From: Aptenodytes patagonicus
Lineage: Eukaryota > Chordata > Aves > Sphenisciformes > Spheniscidae
Assembly: GCF_965638725.1 (NCBI RefSeq)
Contig: NC_134974.1
Coordinates: forward strand, 620,001 to 684,000
Direction of reading: 5' to 3'
Length of the DNA stretch: 64,000 bases
Shown one piece after another: positions 10,323 through 27,159 of this stretch (position 1 is the first letter of the stretch; the number at the start of each line of letters is the position of its first letter). A program made the position numbers and the translations under genes. Below the pieces are notes generated by a model. That model saw nothing but the letters and a program-made list of their open reading frames with translations, did not search any database and was not told the origin of the DNA.

Positions 10323-13300
10323 ATGAACAGAGGCACTGGTCGAGGCAGAGGCTCGTATCTTACCTGGTCAAGACGTAACTGCCCCAGCGTTAATCAAGGT
10401 TTTTTTAACCGCCCTCATACCCCACAAGAAACTAATCGGGAAACGTTTTTACACCAGCGGTTCCTAACAGAGCAGGACACTGAAGTCTGTTTGCTTCAGG
10501 GACAGGGATCATACCACGAATCACGCATCAGAGGGGTGCGAGCTGCGGCACCGGCTCCTGCAGAGAGATGGCAACCCAACTGCAGCAGAGCAGGATGGCA
10601 TAGGTTCTCCAGCAAGCGTCCGTGGGTAGAAACTTCTCCACGGTATTGTCCTCAGTACCATCGTCAGGAGGACTCGGAGAGAGATTCTGACGCCATCAGG
10701 CTGAATTTCCAGAGGCTGTCTCTTGCTGGACAAGACTGTGAACAAGAAATTCTGACGATTTTCAGGCAGCTTGGGGAGGGGAAGACTTGTACAGTTCATG
10801 ATCTTGCACGTAAACTTAAAACTCAAAAGAAAGAGGTCAACCGTGTCTTGTATAAACTCTTCCGAGAAGGCAAGTTGCACAAAGGTGGAGAGACGCCGCC
10901 ACTGTGGAGGATTGCCAGCCCAAGCGTAGGGAGAGAAAGAAGCCCCACTGACCACAGCGGTGGTTGCACAAATCCAGCTTGTGAGAGCAGAGGAGGGGAG
11001 AGGAGCGCGGTTGGTTCAGGAGACGCCGATCCCATGATGGCTGAGACGAAGGACAAAATCTGCAACTATTTGTTCAGCGTGGCAGAAACGACGGCACTCA
11101 ACCTTGCCAAGAACATTGGGTTTTCGAGGGCCAAGGATGTTAATGCCTTTCTTAGCGCTCTGGAAAAGCTGGGAGATGTCCACAAGCAGAACACAAGCCC
11201 CCCACGGTGGTCCCTGACAGACAGGAAGCGCGAGCGGATGCAGATGAGGCTGAAGGCCAGCGCAGTAACGCAGACGGTGGATCCCATATCCGAGTCAGGT
11301 TTTCCACCTTGCTCTGTTCCTCCATGTCCCCAGGAGATGACCATAGCTTCACCAGCAGTGACAACATCGGAAGAAGAAAGTATAGAAAACGGACAGCAGG
11401 CTTTGGGGCAAACTGATCAGAGCGACACCAGTGACACGGAAGCAGCCCTGCCTGAGGACCCTAAACCCGAATTCTCCAGTTTGAGTAATTATGATAACTC
11501 TGAAAATGGCAAGTGGGCCACGGATGATATCCCCGATAATCTGAACACTATCAACAGGCAGCCCAATGAGTCAGAATCCATCATGAATTCCCAGTCTTCC
11601 CCCAGTTACGCCGCCCAGTTTGAAACTGCTTTCCCATGTACGCCTGTAGAGAAGTTGATGGCTTGTCAGGAGAAGAACCCAGTGAGTGGCCTTACCGAAT
11701 ATTCCCAGTACATGTATCAGCACTGTGAGTTTGCCATGCTGGAGCAGAGTGGACCTTCTCATGAGCCACGGTAAGAAAATTCCCTACCTTTCCTGAGCTG
11801 TCTTTTTGCTTAAAATGATCTGACTTCAACTAACCACCCGCTCAACTTTGTCCAGAAGGATTAGCCTAGTTGATTTCTTGCAGCAGCTTAAAACAAACAA
11901 ACAAAAACCCCCTCAAAACAAGGCTAAAATTAACCCCAGGTAGCCCACTTTTAGCAGCCCTGCACCTCATTCTGAGCAGCAAAGGTGGGGTTCATCTCTT
12001 CAGCTAGGTCCTGTCTGATTTAATCGCTTGGCTTTCAATTTCATTGTATAGGGAGAAACTGGTATTTCTAAGCTACCTCTCAAGATGCTCCCACCCTGGA
12101 AGTGGTATAAAGGGAGCCCAGAACAAAGTGCTTGAGTGCAGATATCTTGGGTTAGACGAGGTGAACCCACTCTGGACATTTCTGTGGTGTAGCAGGTCAG
12201 AGTGGCCTCTGTGAGCAGAGCGTGTAGCGTGACAGTAGAGTTTGCAGAGTCAGTCTCTGGAGTCCTGCTTCCCCTTGCTAAATCGTGGCTGTTCCTGAGC
12301 ACCAGCGAGATGGTGAAAAGCACCATATGTGCCACACTGGAATATGTCAATAGATCCGCTAGACAGGAAAATTGGCCTGATTTCTAAAGGTGGAGTCCCA
12401 GGCTTTTTTTTTTTTTCTTGTGTGGAAGGAGGGCTCTGAATGGATTCAGCCCCATAGCCCCTCTCCAAATTTGGTTTGACCCATTCTCACTGGAAGCAGG
12501 TTGCCTCTGTATAGGGCTGGAGGACAGAAGAGAAGCTGTGTTTGCTAGAGTTCACAGGGAGGAGAGAGACAGAAACATCAAAGGCAAGAGGTTTTACGTG
12601 AGGCAGCACCTCTCTGAGTTGGTGTGAATGCACTGGATAGCCAGGGAAAATGCCGGAGGGAGAGTGACCCCAAATGACCAGCTGCAGATGGAACAGTGCA
12701 GGCTGCTTTTAAGCTTTCTTCATCCCTGTGCAGGAGACATAACCGAACTGCTCCTTGCATACAGTCATGGCACGTTTCTGGCGCTTGTGGAACAAGGCAA
12801 TTCATCCTGTTCCTTCAGAACAAAATCTGGAGCTGCCCCTCTGCCATGAACAGTTCTGGAAACGCGATGAAACGAGGTCCAGATGCAGAGCTGTCGGGGC
12901 ACCCTTGGTATTTTTGTCCTCTGCACGTGGCAGCCTGGGTTTGCTCTCCCAGCCAGGAGCTAGCTGTTCCTTCTCACTTGAATTCCAAGAGCAGCCTTAC
13001 CTGCTTGCTCTGAGAAGACCACACTTTTGCCTCTCGATTTACCTCTTTGGTTTTCTCTTTCAAAGATTTAGGTTCCAGGCAGTGATTAATGGGCGCCGAT
13101 TCCCACCAGCAGAAGCAGGGAGCAAAAAACTCGCTAAACAGGAGGCAGCAGCTAACGCTATGAAGGTCCTGATGAGTGAAGCGGAGAATGGAAGACGTGG
13201 TGGAATTAAATGTGAAGAGCCGTTTCCCTCCGACAACTCTGAACCGGAATTGGTGAGTCTTGTTTTCTTTACTTGTGAGGCTGGTCAAACAGTGTTTAGT

Positions 13301-16300
13301 CTGAAACTGGTTTCCTCCATCTTCTTGCTGTAGCCTTTGCATCCAGAGCCAGAGCTGTCGTCTGTGCCAGCTCATCTCAACCTGCTTCCTGGGAAGCACC
13401 CTATCAGCGTATTAATGGAGTACGGACAAAAATCGGGGAACACGATTGAATTCCAGCTGCTCTCTCAGGAAGGCCCACCTCATGATCCTAGGTATGGCAT
13501 ATTGTTGCCAGCTTTGGGGAGGATAGAAACCCTTCCTTTAATATCCTTCCTCTTCAGCATGCTACCTGCGTTCCTGGACTCGTCACTGACCTAGCTGAGT
13601 GCTCCTCTTATCCGAGGAGGGCATGGCTCCTCCAAGACATCTGCCTCCAGAAAGAGACCAAAACCGATGCCCTTTCTCAGAGAAAGGATGCTGTTTCTCC
13701 TGCCAGACCAGGAACAGGTTCCAGTCCTGTACCCTACCTGGTAGTGCTCTGCTGAGACTATTTAGGGCCGTCGTGGTAGATGTAAATTGGAGATAACCCG
13801 GAAGGATTTAACTTGAACTGGGAGAAGGGGATAATAAACAGATCGAGACACCTATGCTTAACACTTTTCATATGCTATAATGTCCTGTCAGGTTCAGCTA
13901 CTGTGTGAAAATGGGTGACCAAATTTTCCCTGCTGTGGTAGGAAACAGCAAGAAGGGAGCAAAGCAAATGGCAGCAGAAGTTGCTGTGAAGATTCTTTCT
14001 GGAGAGTCTGTACCCCATGTCTTGCCTGAACAGGTACAGAGAGCTTCTTTATAAGACCCAAGTGTTTTGCGTTGGGTTCCCCCCCCCCCCTTTTATTTCA
14101 TATTCCACTGGATTTCACCCCGCAAGGTCACGTGCTGGCTCTAGCAGAGGTTTGCTGAGTGCTCTTGGCCTGCGGTAATACCAGCTGCTCAGTATTTAAC
14201 AGCCTTCTCCTGTCTAACTCTGCTCTAGCCTGTCGTGAAGCCCCATGGTGACCAGTCCATGCACAGCTGTGGACCATGGATCACCACTCCAGATGAATCC
14301 AAGGTGGCGAAAGCGAAGGGTGTTGGGGAGCTCATCAAATACCTTAATGTCAATCCTGTCAGCGGCCTGCTGGAATACGCCCGCTCCAATGGGTTTGCTG
14401 CAGAGTTCAAACTCATTGACCAGTCAGGACCTCCCCATGACCCCAAGTAAGTAGCTGCATCTGTCCAGGAGGAAATTTTGCACTGTTGCTGTTGTCCTGG
14501 AGAAAGGGCAGAGAATGCAAAATTCCTGATGCAGTTTGAGATGGCAACAGGCTGAGCTGCTGCCTCTGCCAAACCTTATGTCCGGACGACAATAAGTTAC
14601 CTCCACTCCTCTCTCCACTGAGAGAATTTAAAAAACAGACTGAAATCCATAGGTTTCTTGGTTTCTCAGAGGTGTGCTGCTGTCTTTATAGGTTTGTCTA
14701 TCAGGCGAAGGTTGGAGGCCGTTGGTTCCCAGCTGTAACTGCACACAATAAAAAGCAGGGCAAGCAGGAGGCAGCTGATGCAGCACTCAGAGTCCTGATT
14801 GGGGAAACAGAGAAGACTGAGCGCATGGAAGGGATGAACATCACCGAGGTAAATCCTCTTCCTCCAAAGCTGGGACTGCTTTTGTAGCCCTGCCTGTCCT
14901 GTGCCTTTCAGTCCAGCAGAAAAATGCCTTCAAGATCAGCTGTGAGATCATTGTTCTCTGAAGGTGTAAATAAGCTGATGTTTTCCTGAAGTGGGTTAGA
15001 TGTTTCCTCAGGGCACAGACGTACTCTTCCCTCCTGCTGGCGTCTGCTTTAGCACTAAATTATCATCAGATTCTTCCACAAGCTACTGAAATGTGTTCCT
15101 GTGGTGGAGCAGGAACATGCTCGTTTTTAGTTCTGTGACTTTTTTTTTTTCCTCCTTCCAAATTCCTTCATGCTGCGTTAAAAATTGTGTGTCAGCTCAA
15201 AAAACTCATGCATCAGATAAGAGCAAAGCTTTGGTTGTGTCAGGATGGCTGTCCCAAACCTGTGCTGCTTTAAATCACACTTAGAGCTTTGTGATCTCTT
15301 AAAAGCCGTGTTCCAGGCTGCACAGCTGAGCACATCGACTGTGGTTCTAAATAGAAAAGCTATCAGGAAGGATCTGTCAGTCAGCAGTGCTAGAGGAGGC
15401 AGGCAAGTGCCCGTCTGCAATGGAAGTGACTGTGCAGTCTCCTCACAGACAGCCAGAGAAGGAATTCCTCCAAAGCCAGTAACAGATTTCCTTGGCTGAG
15501 TCTGTGGGAACAGGCAAGATGGGTTTTGTTCCTTTGCGATGAGGGTTTCCCCTGGCAATCTCAGGAGGCCGTTCCTCAGCCCATTTCACTTGCTGCCAGG
15601 AAGACAGCTTGCTGCTGTCTTAATGATGTGCTCAAAGCGTTGGACAGGGTTTTCCCAGAAATACCTAAAGGAACTTCACCCGCCCCTTGGCATGATACTG
15701 TCCATGCACTCAACCCACCATTGCGCTGCCTGTAGCTCATGTTTTCTGTGTTCCTGCCTTCTGCTTGGATAGCTGTGCTTCAGGTTAGCTACTTCTTGAG
15801 CCTTTTTGTTCTGTGACCTGCTCGTGATCTCTTAGCAATCCTGGTCTTGTGTCCCAGTTCCAGCTCCCTGTGAGTGGCAGTACCCTACACGATCAGATGG
15901 CTATGCTGAGCCACCAGCGCTTCAACACCCTCACTGCTCGCATCCAGCACAGTCTGCTTGGGCGGAAGATCTTGGCTGCCATCATCATGCGGAAAGGAAA
16001 CAAAGGCCTGGGAGTGGTGGTCAGCATCGGAACGGGTATGAACAGCTTCTTCCAGCATAAGCTGAACTCTCGCTTCCCTGCTAGATTCCCTGTCAGCTGC
16101 GACTAGAGAATGGCTCTTGCTGTAGGCTTCTTCAGAGAGGGCAAGAAACGTTCCCAGGGCTCGTGTGGTGTCACAAGTGATCTGGCTATAGAGAGAGAAC
16201 AAAGCGAATGTGCCTGCAGCTATATTGCTCTTAATCTTTGCTTGCATTGCTACTCCCTAGCCTGTGCATCAGAGCATGGGTTCCTCGCGTCGTACGGCAC

Positions 16301-19300
16301 AAGATCCCCCAGCTTCTCTCAGCTGTGTGTACCTTAGCTCCCTTCCTAGTTAGCTGCCATGCTTCCACCCAGAGTGGTGGACTGAAAAGCACTCAGGAAG
16401 GGACACTGCCCCTAAACCTGAGGCAGTTTAAGTCTCTGCTGTCCCTAAAGTAGTGTGTGCTCTTTGTCCATTTATTTTCCTAACTGCTTGGATCAGGATA
16501 ATGATTTAATAGTCAGGGTGCTGTTGCTGCTCAGGAACCCAAAGAAGTAAAACTTGAAGCAAGATGGAACCCTCCCTCTTTCTGTGAAGCTGTGTGTTGA
16601 CTTTGACACTTGCTTTTTATTTATTTCAGGTAATCGTTGTGTGAAAGGAGAAGAGCTGAGCTTGAAGGGGGAGACGGTGAATGACTGTCATGCAGAAATC
16701 ATTTCTCGAAGAGGCTTTGTGAGGTGAGACAAGGGGAAACCTGAAGGAGAAGGAAAGGGGCCTGCCAAGAGGTGCTGACCCATTCTAGAGGGGTGTAGCT
16801 GTGACGGTTCCTTGCAGTGTTGAGAAAGGCTGTGATCCTCTAACGCTACTGTTTACCCATGTGTTGTTAAATAGAGGGAAGTTATTTCTGATAAGAAAGG
16901 GCCATGCCTGAATGGTGCCCAAATTAGTACCGAACTGGAAACTTGCCAAGAGCCCAAGGGCTGCATCTGATGTACTTAAAATAAAGCATCCTGCAGAGGC
17001 TGCTTGGCCGACACGCAACGCGCTGTTTCAGTCTGAGCACAGCTCTGAGCCAAGGTGCTGGGGAATCTGCAGGCCAGGTCCCCGTGTGGCTTTTCTGGGT
17101 CTGGGTGTCGAAGGCTTCAGGAAAACATATCGAATGTGTTTGCACTGATAAGTCAGAAATCCTTTTTCATTGGTTGGAAAGGGTTTTCCTAACTAAACCG
17201 CACAATTGTTCTCTTCTCTTTATAAACACGCAGTGTGGTGCTTTTTTTTTTTTTAAACTAAAGTGAGATGAAGTTGGACTAGCCTTGTTAATGTCTGCCC
17301 TTCCAGTTATGAACAGCAAAGCCAGCTGCTTTCTTAAAGCCTTTGCCTGCTGCCACTATACTCTGTGCATTCCTCGGCACTGGAAAGTGTTGAGGGTGGG
17401 TCCCCGGCAAGCTGTAAAGTCAGAGGATTGCACTCTTGCTTACTGTCTGTCTCGGCTGTTAATCTTGACAGTCGTGGCTGCTGGGCTGCTCTGGCACAGC
17501 GGAGCCTGTCAGAGATGAGAACAGTGAGCTCCACCTCTCCTTGCAAAATAAGTCCCTGCACAGGCTCTGCTTGAGGAGTCTCTGTGAAGCTGCAGTTTTT
17601 CTTTAGTCCTTGACGCTATGTTGGAGACCTCAAGGTTTTTCCCTGTCCCCGGACAGAAGCAGCCATAAAAGACCCAGTCATTGTAAACAGATCGTGGGGT
17701 TGTGCTAATAATATCACTTGCATTCAGCTGCCCCTGGGGCTGTTTACTCTTAATGCAAACTTGGTGCTGACTAAAGGTGCTAGACTAACAACCTTGAAGT
17801 CGTCTTCACGCTTGGATCAGGTGCACGCAAGCAGCAGCCAGCCAGGCTCCTTTCTCTCTCCTGCCAGTGCTCCCCTCTGCTCGCCCGACAGAATGCTTAT
17901 TTTCTGTTGCCTGTCCTCTGCATGGTAGGAGATCTGCCTCATTTCATGCCTTTTCTGTAGCATCAAACGCTATTTGTTGGCTTCCACGTATTCTCAGCCA
18001 CGCTCCTGGTCTTCGCTCTCCCACGTGGCAGGACCAGGAGCAGGTGACTTGGTGCGACAGAGGCAGAGCTTGGGACCCTGCCCGTCCTGGGTACGGGCAG
18101 TGGTTGGATTGAAGTGCTCCTTGTCTGAGGAGCAAAGCAGTCTTTTGACATGATGTTTTATTTTCAGGTTTCTCTACAGTGAGTTGATGAAGTATGACCC
18201 ATCTAATCCTTCCTCTGCAGAAGAGAGCATTTTTGAGCCAGCGGGAGGGAAGAGACTCAAAATTAAGAGCAGTGTTACCTTTCACCTCTATGTCAGGTTT
18301 GTGCGGCATTGTGCAGGGAGTGACCGGTGTCAGCAGCACTATCGCACCCCTGGCCCTGGCTGTTTCCTGAGAGTCAGTGCTAACCTGGGGAGTGTTTGTT
18401 TTCTAGCACAGCACCTTGTGGAGACGGGGCGCTCTTTGATAAATCCTGCAGCGATCAGGCGAGTGTGGTGGGGCAAGCCCAGCATCAGCCTCTCTTTGAG
18501 AACCCCAAACAAGGCAAACTGCGGACCAAGGTGGAGAATGGTGAGTGTGTTCACTCCCTGCACGGTGGGGTGGCTCCAGTCCACTCCTCTAAGCCTTTCT
18601 GGAGCTCCAGAGTTTCCTTACCCCTCTCTGTGGGGTGCTGTTGCGGGATTTGAAGCATTCAGGAACAAAAGGGGGTGGGTAAAAGGGATGGGGGCGTTAA
18701 AGGGAGTCCCTTCTCCTTCCGCACTCTGTCTGTTGGACTGCCACACTAGCAAGAGTACAGCTGAAGTTTGCTGCAAAGCTTTTATGTCTCTGACCTCCCT
18801 TTCAAGCACTATTTCATTCTGCTTCAGCCATGTGAAAAATGACTTGTCTGTAATCAGTACTGAGTTCCCTTTTTCATGTGATACTAAAATGTTCCCCGAA
18901 CCTGGAGACAGGCTGACTCCAGAGGTCACTCCATGCCTGTGCATAGAAGATAGTTTCTTGTGCGGTTGCTGATGGGGTTTTGATTTATTGAATATCTGAC
19001 TCTTTACAGATTTCTTCTTCTCTTGTGCAGGGGAAGGTACCATTCCTGTGGAGTCGAGTGACATTGTGCCCACGTGGGATGGCATCCAGCATGGGGAGCG
19101 GTTGCGAACCATGTCCTGCAGCGACAAAATCTTACGCTGGAATATACTTGGCTTGCAAGGGGCATTGCTGTCACACTTCATAGAACCGGTTTATCTCAGC
19201 TCTGTTACACTCGGTATGAGACCTGCCGTCCTTTCTGGATTGGGACGGATGTGCTGCCCCGCTCCTTAGAACTGGGCTGCAGTGACAAGTAACCTCCCTT

Positions 19301-21069
19301 CCCCAAGTGATGGAAAAGCTTGTTTGTGGAGCCTGTAGGAGTAACAGACTGAAACGTCGTTCTCGGCAGAGCTGTGCTGTTTGGAAGTGAAAAGGGAGTT
19401 TGTGGATTTTACGCTGTGGGTGGAGTGGGTTTTTCTCCAAGGTTCTTGATTTTTAGAAGGCACATGTGATCTAGGAGGGTGAGACAAAAATTGCCTGTTT
19501 GTGTCTTCAGTGAGAAATGTTAGTGTCTGTAAACCTTCATCTTACACATCTAGGGTACACGTAGCTGTTGCTGATCCACATGGCCGCGAGCTTTCTAGAG
19601 CTTGTGAGAACCGCTGTGGTTCTCGGGGTTTGGCCTGTCCATCACCTGTGCTGTTCCTGTTTCCTAACGCCTTCATGTCTGCCTTCACAGGTTACTTGTA
19701 CAGTCAGGGTCATTTAACACGCGCAATCTGCTGCCGCGTGGCAAGAGATGGGAATGTGCTGCAGGAAAAGCTCCAGGCTCCGTATCACGTTAACCATCCT
19801 GAGGTACTGCGGGCTTGGCACCTCTTCATCTTTCTGTCCCCCCCTTCCACCTCCACCCTTGGGTTCGGGCCTCACTCTGCAGGGGGGTCACCTGGCAGAA
19901 GCTCTCCAACCAGGGTCAGGAGGCTGATGGCCAGAAACCTGCTCCCTTTGTGTCATCCCACGGTGTCTGGGGGTTACTGGCAATGACTTGGTCTGGGAAA
20001 AAAGAGATCAAGGTCGCCCCAGTAGCCTTCAGCTCAGTAAGAAGCTAGTGCTTAAGAGTAAGGAGTAAGAACTCCTGCTCTCAGGAGTTTGGGATGAGCT
20101 GAACCCCTGCATCCAGGGGACGGAAGCTCCTTGGGTTTCACATGTCCCAGATAAGATCAGACGTAGTGTGACTGCCTCTCGAAAGGAACAGCAGCAGCAG
20201 TGAGGGACCTTGAGTGTTTTAACATGCAAAGCACCAAGCGTCTGGAGTGGAAAGTAAACGCTAGGCTCTGCCACAGGCGAGCGCGGGGTGGTGAGTGCCG
20301 TGTGCCTAGTCCCCTGGCAAGAGGCTCCCCTTACCAGCAGGCTTGCACAGCAGGACCGGTGTTACGAAACCCTCTTGCCTCTTACGCAGGTTGGGCGAGT
20401 CAGCGTATACGACTCTGCAAGGCAGACGGGCAAGACAAAGGAGTCTTCGGTGAATTGGTGTCTTGCTGATGAAAGCGAAGTTGAAGTCTTGGATGGCACA
20501 AAAGGGAAAGTAGATGGGTAAGAAGAGCCTTTCCTGACGCTGCTTTTCTGTTTGGGGAAAGGGGGGGCAGCTCTGAAGTCGTGAGTACACTCTGCGCCGT
20601 TACGGCACCTTACGTGTGGGGAGGGTTGGTGAGAGGAATTTCAAACTGACGTAAGTGAATGCTCTTGAAGCAAAACAAAATACTGCCCAGCCCAGACTCT
20701 ACAACAGGGCCTCGCTGAGCCAAGAGATCTCGCAGGCATCCCGTTGTGGGTTTTTCCCTGTGCCCCCTGCTCCTCTTTGCTCTTCTGAGTGTCATGTCCT
20801 TCATTGCTGCCTTTGTCTCCCTTCTCAGACCGAAGCTGGAGGTGTCTCGTGTGTCCAAGAGGAAAATGTTCGCCCTGTTCCAGCAGTTATGTGCCAAGAA
20901 CAACTGCAAAGACCTGCAGAACCTCTCTGTGTACTCAGATGCTAAGGAGGCAGCCACGGCATACCAAGAAGCCAAGCAGTGCTTCTTCAGCGTGCTGGAA
21001 GAGATGGGCTACGGCAGCTGGATCCGCAAACCCCAAGAGGAAGATAATTTCTCTTTCCCTGATGCATAA
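10323..21069 (+). CDS. ADAR: ADAR1, double-stranded RNA adenosine deaminase
   Basis: Converts adenosine to inosine in double-stranded RNA and so prevents self-RNA sensing. Coding exons: 10323-11770, 13066-13252, 13334-13491, 13892-14033, 14229-14446, 14692-14848, 15858-16035, 16630-16723, 18168-18296, 18407-18540, 19031-19213, 19691-19803, 20390-20517, 20829-21069. All phases close, giving 1169 residues (p150). Z-alpha lies near residues 135-200 with the DNA contacts N173, Y177 and W195 at the same numbers as in human, which supports this start. Z-beta is near 240-310. Three dsRBDs follow in exon pairs 2/3, 4/5 and 6/7. The deaminase has H850-A-E852 and zinc cysteines C908 and C978. The p110 start is the second ATG of the pair at 11034/11037 (Met239), giving 931 residues, the human p110 length. 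The p150 ATG is inside exon 2, with a stop in the same frame 30 bases upstream at 10293. Confidence 0.97.
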
Positions 21070-21575
21070 TGAGGCGCCCCGTGTGGGTGAGTGCACAGGT
21101 GTGTGCACGGGTGTACGCGTCCTTCTTTCACCACCTTCTTTTTGAATTGGAATCAGGAGCGTGCAGCAGTTTCCCCTGTAGGCCTGGCTGCCTTCTCTCT
21201 CTGCTCTTGTTACTCTGAGACCCTGCCCTTTCTCTTTTTAAAACATGCATGAAAATTATTGTCTTTTTTTGAAGCTAGGGCAGGCTCAGTCCCTGTTTGC
21301 TTTTACGTTTTCGTCTCCTTTTTTTAAAAGAAGGCACAAGAAGCCAGAGGGATTCTCAGACTGCGAGCTTGAAACCTTTGGACTGTGCACTACAGATCCC
21401 TCTGGCAGGTTTTGAGGCAAATTTTCTCTTTTGAGAAAAAAAAAAAAAAAAAAAAAGCTGGCTGGCTGGTTTTATGTGTCTCTGTCAGAAGGTGGCTGGC
21501 AGCCCGTCTGAGCTGGGACACGGGACTGATCTCTGCAAGACAGCCAGCAGGACCAGCATAACATTCCGCATTCAT

Positions 21576-21581
21576 AATAAA
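21576..21581 (+). terminator. ADAR: ADAR polyadenylation signal
   Basis: AATAAA about 510 bases after the ADAR stop, in an AT-rich tail. The 3' UTR is therefore about 21070-21600. A poly-A run at 21437-21456 lies inside it. Confidence 0.7.
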
Positions 21582-21609
21582 AAAGAAAATTTCTGTATTA
21601 CAGCGGGCT

Positions 21610-23750
21610 CTGTGCCATGGGTATGTGAATTCCTGCAGGGTGAAAGAGGGGCCCTGGGTAGAGCCGGGCAGGGTTTGGAGAAGAACGGAGGTAAGTTACT
21701 GTTTGTTAAATGATGAAGGATCTTGTGCACAACTGTGCCAGCTGTGAATTAAGCCTCTTGCCTTAAGCAGGGGCTCATCGGGCAGAATTGAGCCCTCAGA
21801 GGGCTTGAGTGTACCCTGAAATGACGGGGCAGGGTTTTCTTGGCTCCTTACCCCATATAGAGCCAGAGGTGGGGGATCTCCTCTCCAGTCTTGGAAGGTC
21901 ACTGCGGAGGCTGGTGGTGGCTGCAGGCCATGTTGCGTGTCTGCTTATGTCTGAGCTCAACCACGTGCCAGACACGCTTGTAGAAGGTGAGAAGTAAGGA
22001 CGCTGTTCCCATCCAACAGCAAGTTTATTAGATGTTGTAGAGCAGCCCCTTTCCCAATGCACAGCTTGTGCTGGCTTTGCCTGGGACGGGAGAGTTGACA
22101 CCAGTGAGATCAGACAAAGAGACCACGAAGCAGTTGGCGTGGAAGCATAGCCCAAACCGAAGAGGACAAGTCCCGAGGCTGTGGGGAGCAAGGCCCCGGC
22201 TCTGGCTGTGCCTCAGGCTTGTGCATCTTTCCCTGCGCAGCAGGAAAGGACGCCGGTGGGCGGACGTGCTGTGGCCAAGCAGGTTAAGTGCTTGCTGAAA
22301 GGCTGGCTGTAATGGGCTCACCCTGCCCACAGCTGCTGGGACGGTGCTCGGGTGCTGACTGCAGTGCAGAACTGTGAAGGGTGGCAACAGCCTCGGCATC
22401 CTGCTGTCCCCTGCGCGGTGGAGCAGGGCCCTCGTGGCAGCGACGGCACAAGGACAGAGCTGGGGGCTCCTCCGTCTGCCGTAGTCCCCCCCATCATGCT
22501 GCCGACTGCTCGGGGTGCTGTGCCTGGGGCTATAGGGGTTCCCGCCGTGCTCCCCGCACCCTCCTGCTCTCCCGGGACTCGTGGGTCTCCGCTCCCTGCC
22601 AGGCCACAGCAGGCCCCCCAGTCCTGCACTTGCCCAGGGCTGCAACCGACAGCAGAGGGGATGCAGAGGTGGGACAAAGTGGGACAAGCCCCTGGCATGG
22701 GGCAGGCGGGATGCTGCTTTAGGGGCAAAGCTCTTAATATTTAAGTATTGGGGTGCACCCCTGAGAGGAGGGGGTCCAGGAGCATCAGCTGGAGCAGCCC
22801 GGGATTTCTCTGGCTGGGTGAAGTGCTGGGATTTAAATTAATTTCTAGTGTGCGGCTTCCCCCGGCACTGTGTGCCGTGGGCCCCCGCCTGTGCTGCGCT
22901 CCCCCCAGCATGGAGGATTAGTGGTATTTATAGCAAATGCTCCATTTCAATTTTCCCCGATCAGGCCAATTCCTGCCTGCGAGGGAGAGCGTGGGAAGTG
23001 CTGCCGCCACTACCGGACTGGCCAGGGTTGCCTGCCCAGCACGCCGGCTCCCCTGTGCGGCCCACAGTGGAGACCTGGCTGCCGGCTGCTCCAGGCTCCA
23101 GTTGCGATTGATTTGTGTTTTCCTTTTCCTCGCACAATTCATCTCGTGGCTGCTCTTGGCTCCAGCGCACCAAGCCTGGAGTTTAGCAGGGGACGGTGGC
23201 ACTGCCGGAGCGTGGAGCAGCCCCTGGCACTCGCTGCCCTGGCCCTGCCTGCAGGTAGGACCTAAAAATAGCATCCTCCTGCCTGGCACATGCGCTCACC
23301 TCGAGGAGCCGGAGCAGAGCAGTCCCGTCCTCCTCCCCGTGCCTCCGGTCCTGCTGCGTCAGTGCGGCGCGGCTCTGCCCTGCCCCTGGGAGCCCCAGGA
23401 TAGCACAGGGGTCCAGCAGGGGCTGGGGGCTGCCCGCAGGTGCACTGGCCCCTGGCCCCGCATGGTTGCATTGGTGGGAAGAGATGGGGTGAGCAGCCGG
23501 TGCTCCTGGAAGCGTGGGAGGGAGCCCAGCACATCCCTGCGGGGCCGGTTTCACGCCACCGCGCTCCCTCCCTGGGGAACTGGGATTTTCTTCTTCCAGA
23601 GCCAATTCCTCCCCAGCCTCTTACTTTGGTCAGGGGGAGCCAGAGCCGCCGCCCCCCCCCCCCCCCCCCAGACCTGGCTGCATCCTGCTTCCTCCTGCCC
23701 ACGGGGAGCGGTGCGGGATGAAACGACACTAAAATGAACCAGCCCCCTCC
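21610..23750. other. ADAR-CHRNB2 intergenic gap (convergent genes)
   Basis: The two neighbours point towards each other. Reading frames here are short and unsupported, and I recognise no gene, RNA or transposon. A run of 18 C lies at 23652-23669, inside what is probably the CHRNB2 3' flank. Confidence 0.6.
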
Positions 23751-23760
23751 TGTGTGAGTA

Positions 23761-23766
23761 TTTATT
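23761..23766 (-). terminator. CHRNB2: CHRNB2 polyadenylation signal
   Basis: AATAAA on the minus strand, about 120 bases beyond the CHRNB2 stop codon, giving a very short 3' UTR. Confidence 0.7.
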
Positions 23767-23887
23767 GGTTTGCAGTGGCTGCCTGGAGCCCAGCACCTGG
23801 CTCTCCGGCCCCAGCTCGGCGGTGGGGAGAGGGTGCGGAGCCTGCAGTCCCTGGGGCTGGCGGGGAGGGTGGGCGGCCACCCTGGCG

Positions 23888-27159
<3,272 letters not shown>

